The notes beneath the pieces were generated by a model. The model was given only the letters and a program-made list of their open reading frames with translations, searched no databases and had not been told where the DNA came from. From Rhizobium bangladeshense (GTDB lineage Bacteria; Pseudomonadota; Alphaproteobacteria; Rhizobiales; Rhizobiaceae), in the NCBI RefSeq assembly GCF_001662075.1, contig NZ_LYPL01000012.1, positions 1 through 64,000 on the forward strand: a DNA stretch of 64,000 nt, read 5' to 3'. Positions within the stretch are counted from its first letter, which is position 1; each line of letters opens with the position of its first letter. Shown here in pieces: positions 1-9,189 of the stretch. The position numbers and the translations under genes were made by a program.

Positions 1-247
1 GGCGGTCGATGCAATTGTAGGAGACGTTGGTCTGGCCGTCCTCGAACCACTTGATCGAGACCTTGCCGGTAAAGGAGGTGTTCTTGACCTTGGTATAGGG
101 CTTGAACCAGTCGATCCGCTTGCCGTGTTTGCCCCAGAACTTATCCGGGTTCTCGACGCTCTCCTCGTACCATTTTTCATATCTTTCGCGGTCGATGAAG
201 GCGCCCGCCCGAATGGCGCGAGGAACGGCATAAGCTTCGATAGCCAC
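1..247 (-). CDS. acsA: Acetyl-CoA synthetase, N-terminal part (cut by window edge)
   Basis: The 82 visible codons read as the N-terminus of AMP-forming acetyl-CoA synthetase, which activates acetate with ATP and CoA in the cytoplasm. Recognisable family segments are KWYEESVENPDKFW near residue 25, DWFKPYTKVKNTSF near residue 45 and the start of the WFEDGQTNVSYNCIDRH block. The start is a GTG at 247, chosen because AAGGAG lies eight bases upstream and no ATG fits. The rest of the gene lies off the left edge. It points away from the catabolic island and is probably ordinary core metabolism. Confidence 0.9.
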   Translation of the reverse strand, partial: MAIEAYAVPRAIRAGAFIDRERYEKWYEESVENPDKFWGKHGKRIDWFKPYTKVKNTSFTGKVSIKWFEDGQTNVSYNCIDR

Positions 248-398
248 GGTTTAAGCTCCTTGATATTGGCTCGGGCAAGTTGATTCCGTGCGGTCGACGC
301 GAATCCTCAAGCCCGTTCTGTCTGAATTCCATTGTCCGCTTGGGCCCGTCTGCGGGCACACTGACAGCAGGACCTTGGACTGCAACCAACTTTGACTG

Positions 399-1733
399 CT
401 ACATCATTTCCGGTCGCCTGATTGCGGAACCATCAAGGAACCGGCTCAGCCTGTAGGGCGAGATGTCCGTGATCGGGGTCTCGTTCATCACGATTTCGCT
501 GACCAGACGACCTGCCCCGGGCCCGATAGCAAAGCCGTGTCCGCTGAACCCCGCGGCAATCACGTAGCCGGGCAATCGTTCCACTCTTGAAATCACGGGA
601 ACGAGATCCGGCGATGTATCGATGAGCCCTCCCCAGGCGCGCTCGACCCCGATTCCCTTGAGCGCTGGGTATTCGCTTTCAAGGTTCCTCAATGCGAGCT
701 TCACGAGCTCCCGGTCGGGCGCAGGATCCAGAATGCGGTTTTTTTCGAATGGCGAGATTTCATCGTTCTCCCAGCTGCTGAGAGCATCAGGCCCATTCCA
801 GAAGCTGCTGTTCAGACGGTACTTCAGCTTTTTGCCGATCTTGCTGCGGTACATCTGATAGAATTTGAACGCGTATCGCATCCCTCGCGGCGTGATGTCG
901 AGCGTACCACGTCCCGGGACGGCAATCGTGTAGGCGCCGTCTGTCCGACGTCGCAACACGAAGTTTGAAGCCGAAAGACATCCTGCTTGAATGATTTCGG
1001 GCGCCCGGGTCGTCTTAATTGCGGTCCCGGCGATGTTTGCGACGGGTAGCTCTATGCCATATCGATGAGAAAAGCGGGAAGCCCATGCTCCGCCAGCGCA
1101 AACAACAGTACTGGCTTTCACGAGCCCTCGCTCTGTCCACACGCCTGCCACCCGGCCGTTGACAATGTCGAGGCCCCGAACGGCGCAGTTTTGATGGAGC
1201 GACACGCCCTTTTCCTTCGCGGCCTCGGCGATGGCAGGGACAGCAAGACTGGGCTCGGCTCGCCCATCCGTCGGAGACCACACGCCTCCAACCCAGGAGG
1301 ACGTGCCGCCCGAAGCCCGCTCATTTGCTTCGGAAGCACTGAGGATCTGGCTATGAAATCCTTGACCGCGTGCAGCCTGGCCCCACTTTTCCCAACGAGC
1401 GACATCGGCTTCGTTTTTGGTGCAGTAAAGTATCCCGGTTCGACGAAAGCCAAGATCACGGCCTATTTCCGCGCCCAATTCCTCCCAGCGCCGCAGACTG
1501 TACATGGCTAGCGCAAGTTCATACAGGTCGCGGTTCTGCTGGCGAACCCATCCCCAGTTGCGGCTCGACTGCTCGCCACCGACGATGCCTTTTTCGAGCA
1601 GGGCGACTGATACACCTTTCCGGGTGAGCTCATAGGCCGTGCAGGTACCCACGATCCCTGCCCCGATAACGACGACGTCGACCTCGGTTGGAAAAGAGGC
1701 ACTATCACTTACTTTTTGAACCTGGACCGGCAT
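399..1733 (-). CDS. FAD-dependent amine/amino-acid oxidoreductase (DAO family), copy 1
   Basis: A 444-residue D-amino-acid-oxidase/DadA-like flavoprotein. The dinucleotide-binding motif GAGIVG lies near residue 25, followed by the family motif GGEQSSRNWGW near residue 55, and a C-terminal GFSGHGFAIGPGAG flavin-binding loop closes the fold. Such enzymes oxidatively deaminate amino acids, N-substituted amino acids or opines to a keto acid plus amine. The substrate cannot be read from sequence. ATG 1733 is preferred over GTG 1739 because AGGAA is eight bases upstream of the ATG. It is last in the minus-strand order after the ABC importer, so it probably acts on the imported compound. A close paralogue lies at 14988-16310. 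Confidence 0.85.
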   Translation of the reverse strand: MPVQVQKVSDSASFPTEVDVVVIGAGIVGTCTAYELTRKGVSVALLEKGIVGGEQSSRNWGWVRQQNRDLYELALAMYSLRRWEELGAEIGRDLGFRRTGILYCTKNEADVARWEKWGQAARGQGFHSQILSASEANERASGGTSSWVGGVWSPTDGRAEPSLAVPAIAEAAKEKGVSLHQNCAVRGLDIVNGRVAGVWTERGLVKASTVVCAGGAWASRFSHRYGIELPVANIAGTAIKTTRAPEIIQAGCLSASNFVLRRRTDGAYTIAVPGRGTLDITPRGMRYAFKFYQMYRSKIGKKLKYRLNSSFWNGPDALSSWENDEISPFEKNRILDPAPDRELVKLALRNLESEYPALKGIGVERAWGGLIDTSPDLVPVISRVERLPGYVIAAGFSGHGFAIGPGAGRLVSEIVMNETPITDISPYRLSRFLDGSAIRRPEMM

Positions 1734-1921
1734 AGTCACTATTCCTTTGGCATCGTGTTCCAGTCATCGCCGACAGGAACGATAAAGCTCAACAATCAGT
1801 CGTCACGAAATACGGAACATTCCAGATGCCTGGGGCGGCGATGGCCCCTCCTCTGATCCGCCGACATCACGTGCGCGTCAGTGGCGGATGTCTCTTTTGG
1901 TGGCAGCCGACATGCTGCTTC

Positions 1922-2800
1922 TCAACTGTGATCACCGCGAACATCAAGCGCATCGCGCAACCCGTCGCCGATGAAGTTGAAGCTTGTTACAGCGATCGTT
2001 ATGGCCGCGCCGGGAATGATCGCCAGCCATGGCGCCGTCCCAAGATATTGCTGTGCGCCGTTCAGCATATTGCCCCAACTGGGCAGCGGCGGCTGAATTC
2101 CATAGCCGAGGAAGCTGATATAGGCTTCCATCAGGATCGCCCGGGCGACAGTCAGGGTGGCCGCCACGATGATCGGACCCATGGCATTGGGAAGGATCTC
2201 GCGGAACATGATATGCGTTGCGCTCAGTCCCAGCATGCGGCCGGCAAGCACGAATTCACGCTCGCGTAGCGAGCGGACCTCCGCCTCGACAATGCGGGCA
2301 ACTTCCATCCAGCTCGTCGCAGCAATGACGACGGTTATCATGATCGGGCTTGGCTTCAGTGCAGCGGCAAGAGCAAGCACTAGGAAGATGGACGGGAAGG
2401 AAAGGAAGCCATCCACGGCACGCATCAGCACCGTGCCGACGAGGCCACCCCGATATCCCGCCACCACGCCGACAAGGGTTCCGATCAGTGTCGACAACAG
2501 CATCGCCGAGAAACCGACCAGGAGCGAAATACGGCCCGCCATGAACAACCGCGCCGCCAGGTCTCGTCCCAGCGGGTCGGTGCCCAGATAATGTCGGCCG
2601 GTCAGCGGCGGCGCGAAGCGGGCGCGCAGATCAATATAGAGTGAATCGTACGGCAACAAATGGGGTCCCAAGACGCAAGCCAGCGTCAGGAGAGCGATCA
2701 TCACTATGCCGATGAGGGCCAGATGGTGGTTCATGAAACGGTGCGCAGTTCGGCTGTTCCACCAGCGCTCCCGGGTCGAATTTGCAGCAATGGCAGTCAT
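1922..2800 (-). CDS. ABC importer permease, DppC/OppC type
   Basis: Inner-membrane permease of a peptide/nickel/opine-class importer, 292 residues. It has an N-terminal transmembrane segment (LIGIVMIALLTLACVLGPHL), the OppC N-terminal region with YLGTDPLGRD, several further hydrophobic segments, and the EAEVRSLREREFVLAGRMLG coupling region that contacts the ATPase. ATG 2800 (MTAIAAN) is chosen over ATG 2827 because CAGGAG stands nine bases upstream, whereas 2827 has no ribosome site. It lies 32 bp after the DppB-type permease, in one operon. The substrate may be a short peptide, opine or hydroxy-amino acid derivative. Confidence 0.9.
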   Translation of the reverse strand: MTAIAANSTRERWWNSRTAHRFMNHHLALIGIVMIALLTLACVLGPHLLPYDSLYIDLRARFAPPLTGRHYLGTDPLGRDLAARLFMAGRISLLVGFSAMLLSTLIGTLVGVVAGYRGGLVGTVLMRAVDGFLSFPSIFLVLALAAALKPSPIMITVVIAATSWMEVARIVEAEVRSLREREFVLAGRMLGLSATHIMFREILPNAMGPIIVAATLTVARAILMEAYISFLGYGIQPPLPSWGNMLNGAQQYLGTAPWLAIIPGAAITIAVTSFNFIGDGLRDALDVRGDHS

Positions 2801-2832
2801 GATGGCTGACTCCTGATGAGCGTTCATGGCGC

Positions 2833-3783
2833 TTAACTCAGACGGATGCGGGGATCTATGATGGCGACAACGATGTCGGCGGCGAGGTTGCTCACCACGA
2901 CAAGGATCGCCGAGAACATAAGCAATCCCATCACTACCGGGTAGTCACTGTAGCCGAGGCTGTCGAGAAACAGGCGCCCCATGCCCGGCCAGGTAAATAC
3001 CGTCTCGGTGACCAAAGCACCCGTTAGGATACTGGGAAGCTGCATCCCAAGGAGCGTGATCATCGGTAGGAGTGCATTGCCGATCACATGTTTCATCAGG
3101 ATGCGGCGCTCACTTAGTCCTTTGGCGCGGGCTGTCTTGATGAATTCCTGATTGATAACGTCGAGAGTAGCCGTTCGCATGTAGCGGCTCCAGATGGCGA
3201 CATGCACGAGCGCGAGCACGATGCTGGGCAGAATAAGATGGTGGAGATAGTTCAGAACGGACTCGTCGCCGATCGTGTACATGTTGCCTGCTGGCAGCCA
3301 GCCGAGTTTGAGCGAGAATACGTAAATGCCGATGAGGCCGAACCAGAAAGTCGGGATCGAAAGGGCCACCATCGCACCGACCGTCGCCATGTAGTCGAAA
3401 ATCGAATAACGCTTTGTGGCGCCGCGGACACCGATCCACGTGCCGATAGCGATCGCGATAACCGTGGACGATCCCATCAGCAACAGCGTTGCCATGAGGT
3501 GCCGTCCAATCACCTCGAGAACTGGCGCCCCGTCGCGGAAGGAGTGGCCCCAGTCTCCTCTTAGAAGGCGCCAGGCCCAATCCAGATACTGGATCCACAG
3601 AGGGCGGTTCAGGCCCAACTGCTCCGTAAGCCGGTTCAAGTCATCCTGCGTCATACTCGCATCGAGCCCAAATTGTGCCAGAGGCCCGCCGGGAATGAGG
3701 TTGAGCACCGCGAAGCCAATGACGGAAACGATCAGAAGCAGTACTAGGCTCTGAGCGAAGCGGTTAAGTAGGAAGCTACGCAT
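2833..3783 (-). CDS. ABC importer permease, DppB/OppB type
   Basis: A 316-residue partner permease of the same importer. The first transmembrane segment (residues 8-30) is followed by the DppB hallmark LGLNRPLWIQYLDW, then about five more hydrophobic segments and the EFIKTARAKGLSERRILMKH loop that docks on the ATPase. A GGGAGA site precedes ATG 3783. It is separated from the binding-protein gene upstream by a strong stem-loop, and it runs directly into the second permease. Confidence 0.9.
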   Translation of the reverse strand: MRSFLLNRFAQSLVLLLIVSVIGFAVLNLIPGGPLAQFGLDASMTQDDLNRLTEQLGLNRPLWIQYLDWAWRLLRGDWGHSFRDGAPVLEVIGRHLMATLLLMGSSTVIAIAIGTWIGVRGATKRYSIFDYMATVGAMVALSIPTFWFGLIGIYVFSLKLGWLPAGNMYTIGDESVLNYLHHLILPSIVLALVHVAIWSRYMRTATLDVINQEFIKTARAKGLSERRILMKHVIGNALLPMITLLGMQLPSILTGALVTETVFTWPGMGRLFLDSLGYSDYPVVMGLLMFSAILVVVSNLAADIVVAIIDPRIRLS

Positions 3784-3813
3784 TCAGCTCTCCCTGTGAT
3801 AGCGCCAATAGAG

Positions 3814-3840
3814 GTCGCCGCCGCGGCGCGCGGCGGCGAC
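3814..3840 (-). promoter_or_regulatory. Intercistronic stem-loop between binding protein and permease
   Basis: GTCGCCGCCG (3814-3823) is perfectly complementary to CGGCGGCGAC (3831-3840) across a 7-base G+C loop, so the transcript can form a 10-bp hairpin just after the binding-protein stop. No U tract follows. Such hairpins in binding-protein operons typically protect upstream mRNA or attenuate downstream permease expression. That role is inferred here. Confidence 0.6.
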
Positions 3841-3851
3841 GTGAGGTTTAC

Positions 3852-5522
3852 TCAGCTCTTCCAGTGCCAGCCGGCGGCATGCCACGATGCCGTGCGCGTG
3901 TTTGTATTCGGTTCCCAGCCTTCAAGGCCTTCCTTTGTGCCAACCACATAGGTGGCGGCAAACAGGGGAAGAAAAGGAAGGTCCTGACGCACGATTTCCT
4001 GAATACGGAAATAGATTTCGCGACGCGCTTCCCGATCGAACGTTTGAGCACCCTTCTTGAGCAGCGCATCCACCTCTGGATTGGAATACTGGCCGACGTT
4101 CGATCCCTTTCCACCCTTCGCGGCAATCGCGCTGCTCGCAAGACGGTTGGTGGCGTCGGGGTCCGCGGCAATCAGATGCGTGACGCCCGAGATTGCCGTG
4201 TCGAACTGTGACTTTAGCCAGAATTCGCCAAACATGACGGCAGCCGGCAAATTCGAGATGGTCATCTGGACGCCAATTTCCGCGAATGTCTGCTGCAGGA
4301 ACTGCTGCACCTGCTCGCGGAGATTGTTGCCTGATGTCGTCGAGTTGTTGAACGCCAGCCTTACCCCATTCTTCTCACGTATTCCGTCCGACCCCGGTAC
4401 CCAGCCGGCGTCGTCGAGGAGCTTACGTGCGGCGTCGAGATTGAACTCCTGCGCCGGAAGGTTCGGATTGAAGTAGTACGACTTCTTTGGCATGAAGGTT
4501 TCGGTCGTTGTGACCACGCCAAAATAGAGCGCGTCGATGATCGCCTTTCTGTCCATTGCGGCATAGAGTGCCTGGCGCACGGCCAGTTCCTTGAACTGCG
4601 GCCGCTCGAGATTGAGATAGAACGACTCGACGGAGGAGCCGGGCACCAGGCTCACCACGCGGCCCGGCAGTTTGCTGGCTTCCTCGTAGTGGTCGGCCGT
4701 GAGGTAGGCTTGATCTGTGAGGTCGATGTCACCGCTCTTGAACTGGGTGTAGAGCACCGTCTGGTCAGGAATGTACTTGAAGACGACCTGTTCGACATAT
4801 GGGCCATCTCCAAAATAATCCGGGTTGGCCGCCAGTTCGAGATGGTCGCCGGCGACACGCTGGCTCCACTTGAAGGCGCCGGTGCCAACGGGCGCCTGAT
4901 TGAAGGCTGCTGCATTTGGATCAGCTTCCTTCTCGAGAAGATGTTTTGGCACGATGAAGGTTTCGGTGAGAAACGACAGGTAAGGAGCGAAAACCTGCTC
5001 CATGCGCCAGGTGATTTCCGTTGGGGAGACCACCTTGATATCACGCACAAGCGAATGGCCGCCTGTGCGCCAGGCGCGGAACTTCGGATTTGTGATCAGT
5101 TCAAGGGTGAACTTCACATCCTCGGCCGTAAAGGGCTTGCCATCATGCCAGCGAACATCGTCACGCAGACGGACGCGCCAATTCAGGCCATCCTCGGAGA
5201 TGCCGCCGTTCTTCTGCGTGGGCACTTCTGCCGCAAGATTGGGCTGGACCTCGCCGTCGGGATCCATGCGGAAAAGGGCGTCGAAGAGCGAGAAGTGTAC
5301 CGCATCGTCCACTTCGATATGTGCCATCAGCGGATTGAAAACGGTGGGTTCCTGCGACAGCCCGACCACGACGCGACCCGCGGGTTTCTTGTCGGCGGCC
5401 CGGGCAATGTCTGGCTTGCCGATCAGGTTGGGAGCGGCAAAGCACGCAATGCCGCCTGCCGCCATCAGGCGCAGTGTGTCGCGCCGAGAATAGTTCGTTT
5501 TGGTCGTCGGATCTTTTGTCAT
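3852..5522 (-). CDS. ABC importer periplasmic solute-binding protein (SBP_bac_5 family)
   Basis: A 556-residue extracellular binding protein of the peptide/opine class. It starts with a twin-arginine type signal (SRRDTLRLMAAGGIACFAAP) and then has the family order: GLSQEPTVFNPL, the DGLNWRVRLRDDVRWHDGKP segment, FTAEDVKFTLE and, later, VRQALYAAMDRKAIIDALYFG. ATG 5522 is chosen because GAGAGGGA lies just upstream; the longer reading frame would run into the ATPase gene. It follows the ATPase by 58 bp and precedes the permeases. The Tat signal suggests export as a folded protein. The ligand is unknown. Confidence 0.9.
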   Translation of the reverse strand: MTKDPTTKTNYSRRDTLRLMAAGGIACFAAPNLIGKPDIARAADKKPAGRVVVGLSQEPTVFNPLMAHIEVDDAVHFSLFDALFRMDPDGEVQPNLAAEVPTQKNGGISEDGLNWRVRLRDDVRWHDGKPFTAEDVKFTLELITNPKFRAWRTGGHSLVRDIKVVSPTEITWRMEQVFAPYLSFLTETFIVPKHLLEKEADPNAAAFNQAPVGTGAFKWSQRVAGDHLELAANPDYFGDGPYVEQVVFKYIPDQTVLYTQFKSGDIDLTDQAYLTADHYEEASKLPGRVVSLVPGSSVESFYLNLERPQFKELAVRQALYAAMDRKAIIDALYFGVVTTTETFMPKKSYYFNPNLPAQEFNLDAARKLLDDAGWVPGSDGIREKNGVRLAFNNSTTSGNNLREQVQQFLQQTFAEIGVQMTISNLPAAVMFGEFWLKSQFDTAISGVTHLIAADPDATNRLASSAIAAKGGKGSNVGQYSNPEVDALLKKGAQTFDREARREIYFRIQEIVRQDLPFLPLFAATYVVGTKEGLEGWEPNTNTRTASWHAAGWHWKS

Positions 5523-5580
5523 TTTTATTCCCTCTCTTTTGCTCATTAGGAAGCTACTGCCAGGAGCTAATTGAACTTTC

Positions 5581-7224
5581 TCAAGCGTCTCTCCGTCGTT
5601 CTCCCGGGATTGCAGCCACAAGTTCACGCGTGTAGTCGGATTGCGGTTTCAGGAAGATCTGTGACGGGGGGCCGCGCTCGACGACCCGGCCCTTTTGCAT
5701 CACTGCAATTTCATCGCAGATCTGGCTGGCGACACGAAGATCATGGGTAATGAAGACCATTGATACGCCCGTCTCGCGCTGGATCTGGTCAAGCAGCTTG
5801 AGGATCTGGGCCTGGATCGACACGTCAAGTGCGGAGACAGCTTCGTCGGCAATCAGCAGCTTAGGCTTGAACATCAGCGCCCGGGCGATGCCGATGCGCT
5901 GGCGCTGACCACCCGAGAATTCGTGCGGGTAGCGGCCGAAGGCGCCAGCATCGAGACCGACGTGGGAAAGCAAAGCGCGGGCCTCTTCGCGCGCCTGTGC
6001 GTAGGGCATACCATGTGCGACAGGCCCGACGGTCAGTATCTGACCGATAGTGGAGCGCGGATTGAGCGAGGCAAAGGGGTCTTGAAAGATCATCTGAATT
6101 CGAGGGCGCAGCGGCCGGAACTCGGATTCCGTGAGCTTGACGATGTCCCTGCCCTCAAACAGGATCTGACCGCTGTCGCTGTCCTGAAGCTTGATCAGGA
6201 GCCGTCCCAACGACGATTTTCCGGAGCCGCTCTCACCGACAATGCCAAGGGTGCGGCCTGCAGCCAAGGTGAATGAGGCCTCCTGCACCGCAGGCACGAT
6301 ACGCTGGCTGCCGAACAGCGCGCTGCCGCTGCGATAGGTCTTGCACAAACCGTTGACCGCCAGAATCGTCTCGTCGCTGGTGCGCGACTCAAGCTTTCTG
6401 TCTTCGCCCGTGAGGTGCGGAACGGCGGCGATCAGCCGCTGGGTGTAGGGGTGGCTGGGGGAATTGAGAACCTGATCGGCGGTGCCCTGTTCGACGATCC
6501 GCCCCTTCTCCATAACCACGACGCTGTCGGCAATTTCAGCCACGACGCCGAAGTCGTGGGTGATGAACATGACGCTCATGTCCTTGCGGCGCTGAATGTC
6601 ACGAATGAGCTTAAGGATCTGCGCCTGCGTGGTTACGTCAAGGGCTGTCGTCGGTTCGTCTGCGATCAGAACGGTCGGCTCAAGGGCGAGCGCCATCGCG
6701 ATCATGACGCGCTGGCGCTGACCACCGGAAAGCCTGAAAGGATACTGGTGGTACATCAGTTCCGGATCGGGCAGACCGACTTCGGTCAGCAATTCGAGCG
6801 CGCGGTCTCGGCGCGAGGCCTTGGTGCCCACTCCATGGGCTGCCATCACTTCAGTAACCTGCTCCCCCACCGTCATCAGCGGGTTGAGCGCCGAAAGCGG
6901 ATCCTGAAAGATCATGGACACGACGCGGCCGCGCAGCTGGCGCAGTTTTTTTGCCGGCGCGCCGACTATGGCGGCTCCATCGAGATTGATCGCGCCGGAA
7001 GAGACTGGAATGATCTTCGGCAAGAGTCCCATGATCGTGTTCGCCGTTACCGACTTGCCCGATCCAGACTCCCCAATGATACAAAGGATCTGACCACGCT
7101 TCAGGTCGAACGAGACGTTTTCGACGGCATGAGCCCTTTCCATGCCCTTCGGCAGGTCGACTGTCAGAGCACGAACCGAAAGCGCTGCGTCGTCTGCTGT
7201 AACAGCTTCAGTCGTAACGGCCAT
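5581..7224 (-). CDS. ABC importer ATPase, fused DppD-DppF type
   Basis: A 547-residue protein holding two complete nucleotide-binding domains in one chain. Domain 1 has Walker A GESGSGKS at residues 51-58, signature LSGGQRQR at 165-172 and Walker B VLIADEPT. Domain 2 has Walker A at 330-337, signature FSGGQRQR at 436-443 and Walker B LLIADEAV. It powers the importer encoded downstream on the same strand. AAGGAG precedes ATG 7224. It is the first gene of the importer operon, about 110 bp downstream of a conserved promoter/operator at 7334-7417 that is shared with the operon at 34.6 kb. Confidence 0.92.
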   Translation of the reverse strand: MAVTTEAVTADDAALSVRALTVDLPKGMERAHAVENVSFDLKRGQILCIIGESGSGKSVTANTIMGLLPKIIPVSSGAINLDGAAIVGAPAKKLRQLRGRVVSMIFQDPLSALNPLMTVGEQVTEVMAAHGVGTKASRRDRALELLTEVGLPDPELMYHQYPFRLSGGQRQRVMIAMALALEPTVLIADEPTTALDVTTQAQILKLIRDIQRRKDMSVMFITHDFGVVAEIADSVVVMEKGRIVEQGTADQVLNSPSHPYTQRLIAAVPHLTGEDRKLESRTSDETILAVNGLCKTYRSGSALFGSQRIVPAVQEASFTLAAGRTLGIVGESGSGKSSLGRLLIKLQDSDSGQILFEGRDIVKLTESEFRPLRPRIQMIFQDPFASLNPRSTIGQILTVGPVAHGMPYAQAREEARALLSHVGLDAGAFGRYPHEFSGGQRQRIGIARALMFKPKLLIADEAVSALDVSIQAQILKLLDQIQRETGVSMVFITHDLRVASQICDEIAVMQKGRVVERGPPSQIFLKPQSDYTRELVAAIPGERRRDA

Positions 7225-7333
7225 CGATATATCTCCTTGTTACGCAGCTTCTTGATGAGGTTCTTGTCGCGGCCCACGCGTGCCGCTCATACCTCTCGAG
7301 CGGTGCACAACTGGTTCCCTGGGCTTCAGCGTC

Positions 7334-7417
7334 TTTCGCTACCAATCTACGTTGGTTCTGCGATTAATATAAGATTGGTCTTGCCATTGGTGTCAATATA
7401 GATCAAATTGGTTTCGC
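7334..7417 (-). promoter_or_regulatory. Promoter with ACCAAT-repeat operator, copy A
   Basis: On the minus strand a TTGACA (-35, 7391-7396) and TATATT (-10, 7366-7371), 19 bp apart, face the importer ATPase gene. Interleaved are direct ACCAAT boxes whose starts are 21 and 12 bp apart, then ACCAAC-GTAG-ATTGGT as an inverted pair. Nearly the same 84 bp recurs at 34628-34710 with the same strand, the same -35/-10 spacing and the same 21/12-bp box spacing. It ends about 20 bp before the GntR gene at 7439, so autoregulation is likely. TGGT/ACCA half-sites suit FCD-type GntR proteins; that assignment is inferred. Confidence 0.7.
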
Positions 7418-7438
7418 GAAATATTTATCGGAGGGCAC

Positions 7439-8107
7439 ATGAGCGTGGTGCTGAAGGATTTCATTGAAGCGGAAGGTTTGGAGCCAGGGGATCGACTGCC
7501 TCCTGAGCGTGACTTGGCGCTGAAACTCGGGCTGCCGCGTACCGCCCTCAGAAGGATGCTCAGTTCGCTAGAGAAGGAAGGCCGCCTCATCAGGCATGTT
7601 GGCAGAGGGACCTTTATCGCCGGCAGCGGCGTAAGTTCCAGCGCCCTCCGCCGCCCGGCAATCAGTGAGGGAGACACATTGCGCACCTATCCGGCGGAAG
7701 TCTTTGAGGCGAGGCTGATCATCGAGCCGAAAATCGCAGCGTTGGCAGCCTTGCGCGCCACCAGACAGGAAGTCGAAGAAATGCAGAAATCAATCGCCCG
7801 AGGCAGCGCGTCGGAATCTCTGGGCGAATTCGAGAAATGGGATGCCGTCTTTCATCGCATCATCGTCCAAGCTGCGCGAAACGGCCTTCTTGCCTCCCTT
7901 TATGAAGGCATTCACGCAGTGCGGGCGGGAAACCTCTGGGGAAAAATGAAGGAACAATCGCTGACCTCTGAGCGCATGACGGCCTATATCGTCAGCCATC
8001 AGGCGATTCTCGACGCGATCAAGGATCGCGACAGCAGAGAGGCTGAGCGAAACATGTACGACCACATCATTGATGCCAGAACAAACATACTCGGCCCCAG
8101 CATCTGA
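7439..8107 (+). CDS. GntR-family (FadR/FCD subfamily) transcriptional regulator
   Basis: A 222-residue DNA-binding repressor or activator. The N-terminal winged helix is visible as LEPGDRLPPERDLALKLGLPRT (about residues 15-38) with the wing HVGRGTFIAG. The C-terminal FCD ligand-binding domain contains the usual FEARLIIEPKIAALAA and a VFHRIIVQAA histidine region. GGAGGG precedes ATG 7439. It is transcribed divergently from the ABC importer across the ACCAAT-repeat promoter and is the obvious candidate to bind it and its twin at 34.6 kb. The ligand would be the imported substrate or an intermediate; this is inferred. Confidence 0.88.
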   Translation: MSVVLKDFIEAEGLEPGDRLPPERDLALKLGLPRTALRRMLSSLEKEGRLIRHVGRGTFIAGSGVSSSALRRPAISEGDTLRTYPAEVFEARLIIEPKIAALAALRATRQEVEEMQKSIARGSASESLGEFEKWDAVFHRIIVQAARNGLLASLYEGIHAVRAGNLWGKMKEQSLTSERMTAYIVSHQAILDAIKDRDSREAERNMYDHIIDARTNILGPSI

Positions 8108-8210
8108 GAACGCGATTTGAGCGATTGGTATCGATTGCTTGCCATCTTGGTCTAACCCCGACACCCTCGACTATCTGACGAAGCGGGGGGTGCCGGTCGA
8201 ACCGCTCGCT

Positions 8211-9080
8211 TCAGGAGCCAAACTGCGCGCGAAGCCACTTTAGGAAATCTCGCTTTCTGGCATCGCCATCAAAAGCAAGGCGGCTCAAGAGGATGTAACT
8301 ATAGCCGTTGCTGGAGAATCCGTGGGGTGCCACGAGTTGCCCGCTTCTAACAGCGTCGGCTACCAAGGGCTCCGGGCCGATCGCTGCGCCAAACCCAGCG
8401 ATGGCAGCCTCGATGCTCAGATAGAAATGTTCGAACATGTGGCTACCGGGTGGATTTGTATCTCCGATCCGGTTATCCGCCAGGTACCTTGCCCATGCAT
8501 CTCGACGCGTTGCCGAATGAATTCGAGGCAAGGAGAGAATGTCATCTGCGCCGGCTGCCAGCAGGCGCGGCGCACATACTGGACCGACACGTTCTTCGAC
8601 AACTGTTTCCACAAAGAGTTCCGGCGACCAGCCAAAGTCGCTCCTGCGTAGCGCCAAATCGATGTGACTTCTGTCGAAGCTCACCGGGCCGCCAGCGGCA
8701 TATACGTGAACCTCAATGTCCGGATGGAGTGCATTGAATTGCGGGAGGCGCGGGATCAGCCAGCGCTGCGTGAACGTCGGTTCACATGAGATAACCAGCG
8801 GTGCCGAACCGCCACGTTTTATTTCGTCGCAGCAATCGCTGATCTGGCGGAACACTTCGCTCATCGTGGCAAGCAGGCGCCGGCCCGCGTCGGTGAGGAA
8901 AACAGCCCTGTTTCTTCGTTCAAAAAGGGCCACGCCCAAGTCTTCCTCAAGCAAGCGTATTTGCTTGCTGACGGCGCTATGCGTAACGAACAATTCATCG
9001 CCGGCACGCCCGAAATTCAAATGACGTGCGGCGGATTCAAAGGCTCTGAGCGCGGATAAAGAAGGAAATCGTGCGGCCAT
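8211..9080 (-). CDS. LysR-family regulator, GcvA-like
   Basis: A 289-residue LysR-type regulator. The N-terminal helix-turn-helix reads LSALRAFESAARHLNFGRAG...VTHSAVSKQIRLLEEDLG (residues 7-50), the GcvA/AmpR style. The effector domain follows from about residue 90. No clear ribosome site precedes ATG 9080. It is divergent from the DUF1537 kinase/PdxA2 operon with a 109-bp spacer if that operon starts at 9190, so it probably controls that operon. Confidence 0.88.
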   Translation of the reverse strand: MAARFPSLSALRAFESAARHLNFGRAGDELFVTHSAVSKQIRLLEEDLGVALFERRNRAVFLTDAGRRLLATMSEVFRQISDCCDEIKRGGSAPLVISCEPTFTQRWLIPRLPQFNALHPDIEVHVYAAGGPVSFDRSHIDLALRRSDFGWSPELFVETVVEERVGPVCAPRLLAAGADDILSLPRIHSATRRDAWARYLADNRIGDTNPPGSHMFEHFYLSIEAAIAGFGAAIGPEPLVADAVRSGQLVAPHGFSSNGYSYILLSRLAFDGDARKRDFLKWLRAQFGS

Positions 9081-9189
9081 ATCTGTGAGCTAAAGTGACT
9101 GAATTCCGTCAGAATTGATCGTTTTTCCGCCAAAAGCAATAGCGCTAATATCCTCGTCATTACATGGAAAGCCGACAGGACCGCGACCT

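Noticed and set aside
8118..8152. A third copy of the ACCAAT/ATTGGT operator downstream of the GntR gene
   Set aside because: It contains ATTGGT and CTTGGT near a TTGCCAT stretch but does not keep the promoter elements or box spacings of the two good copies.
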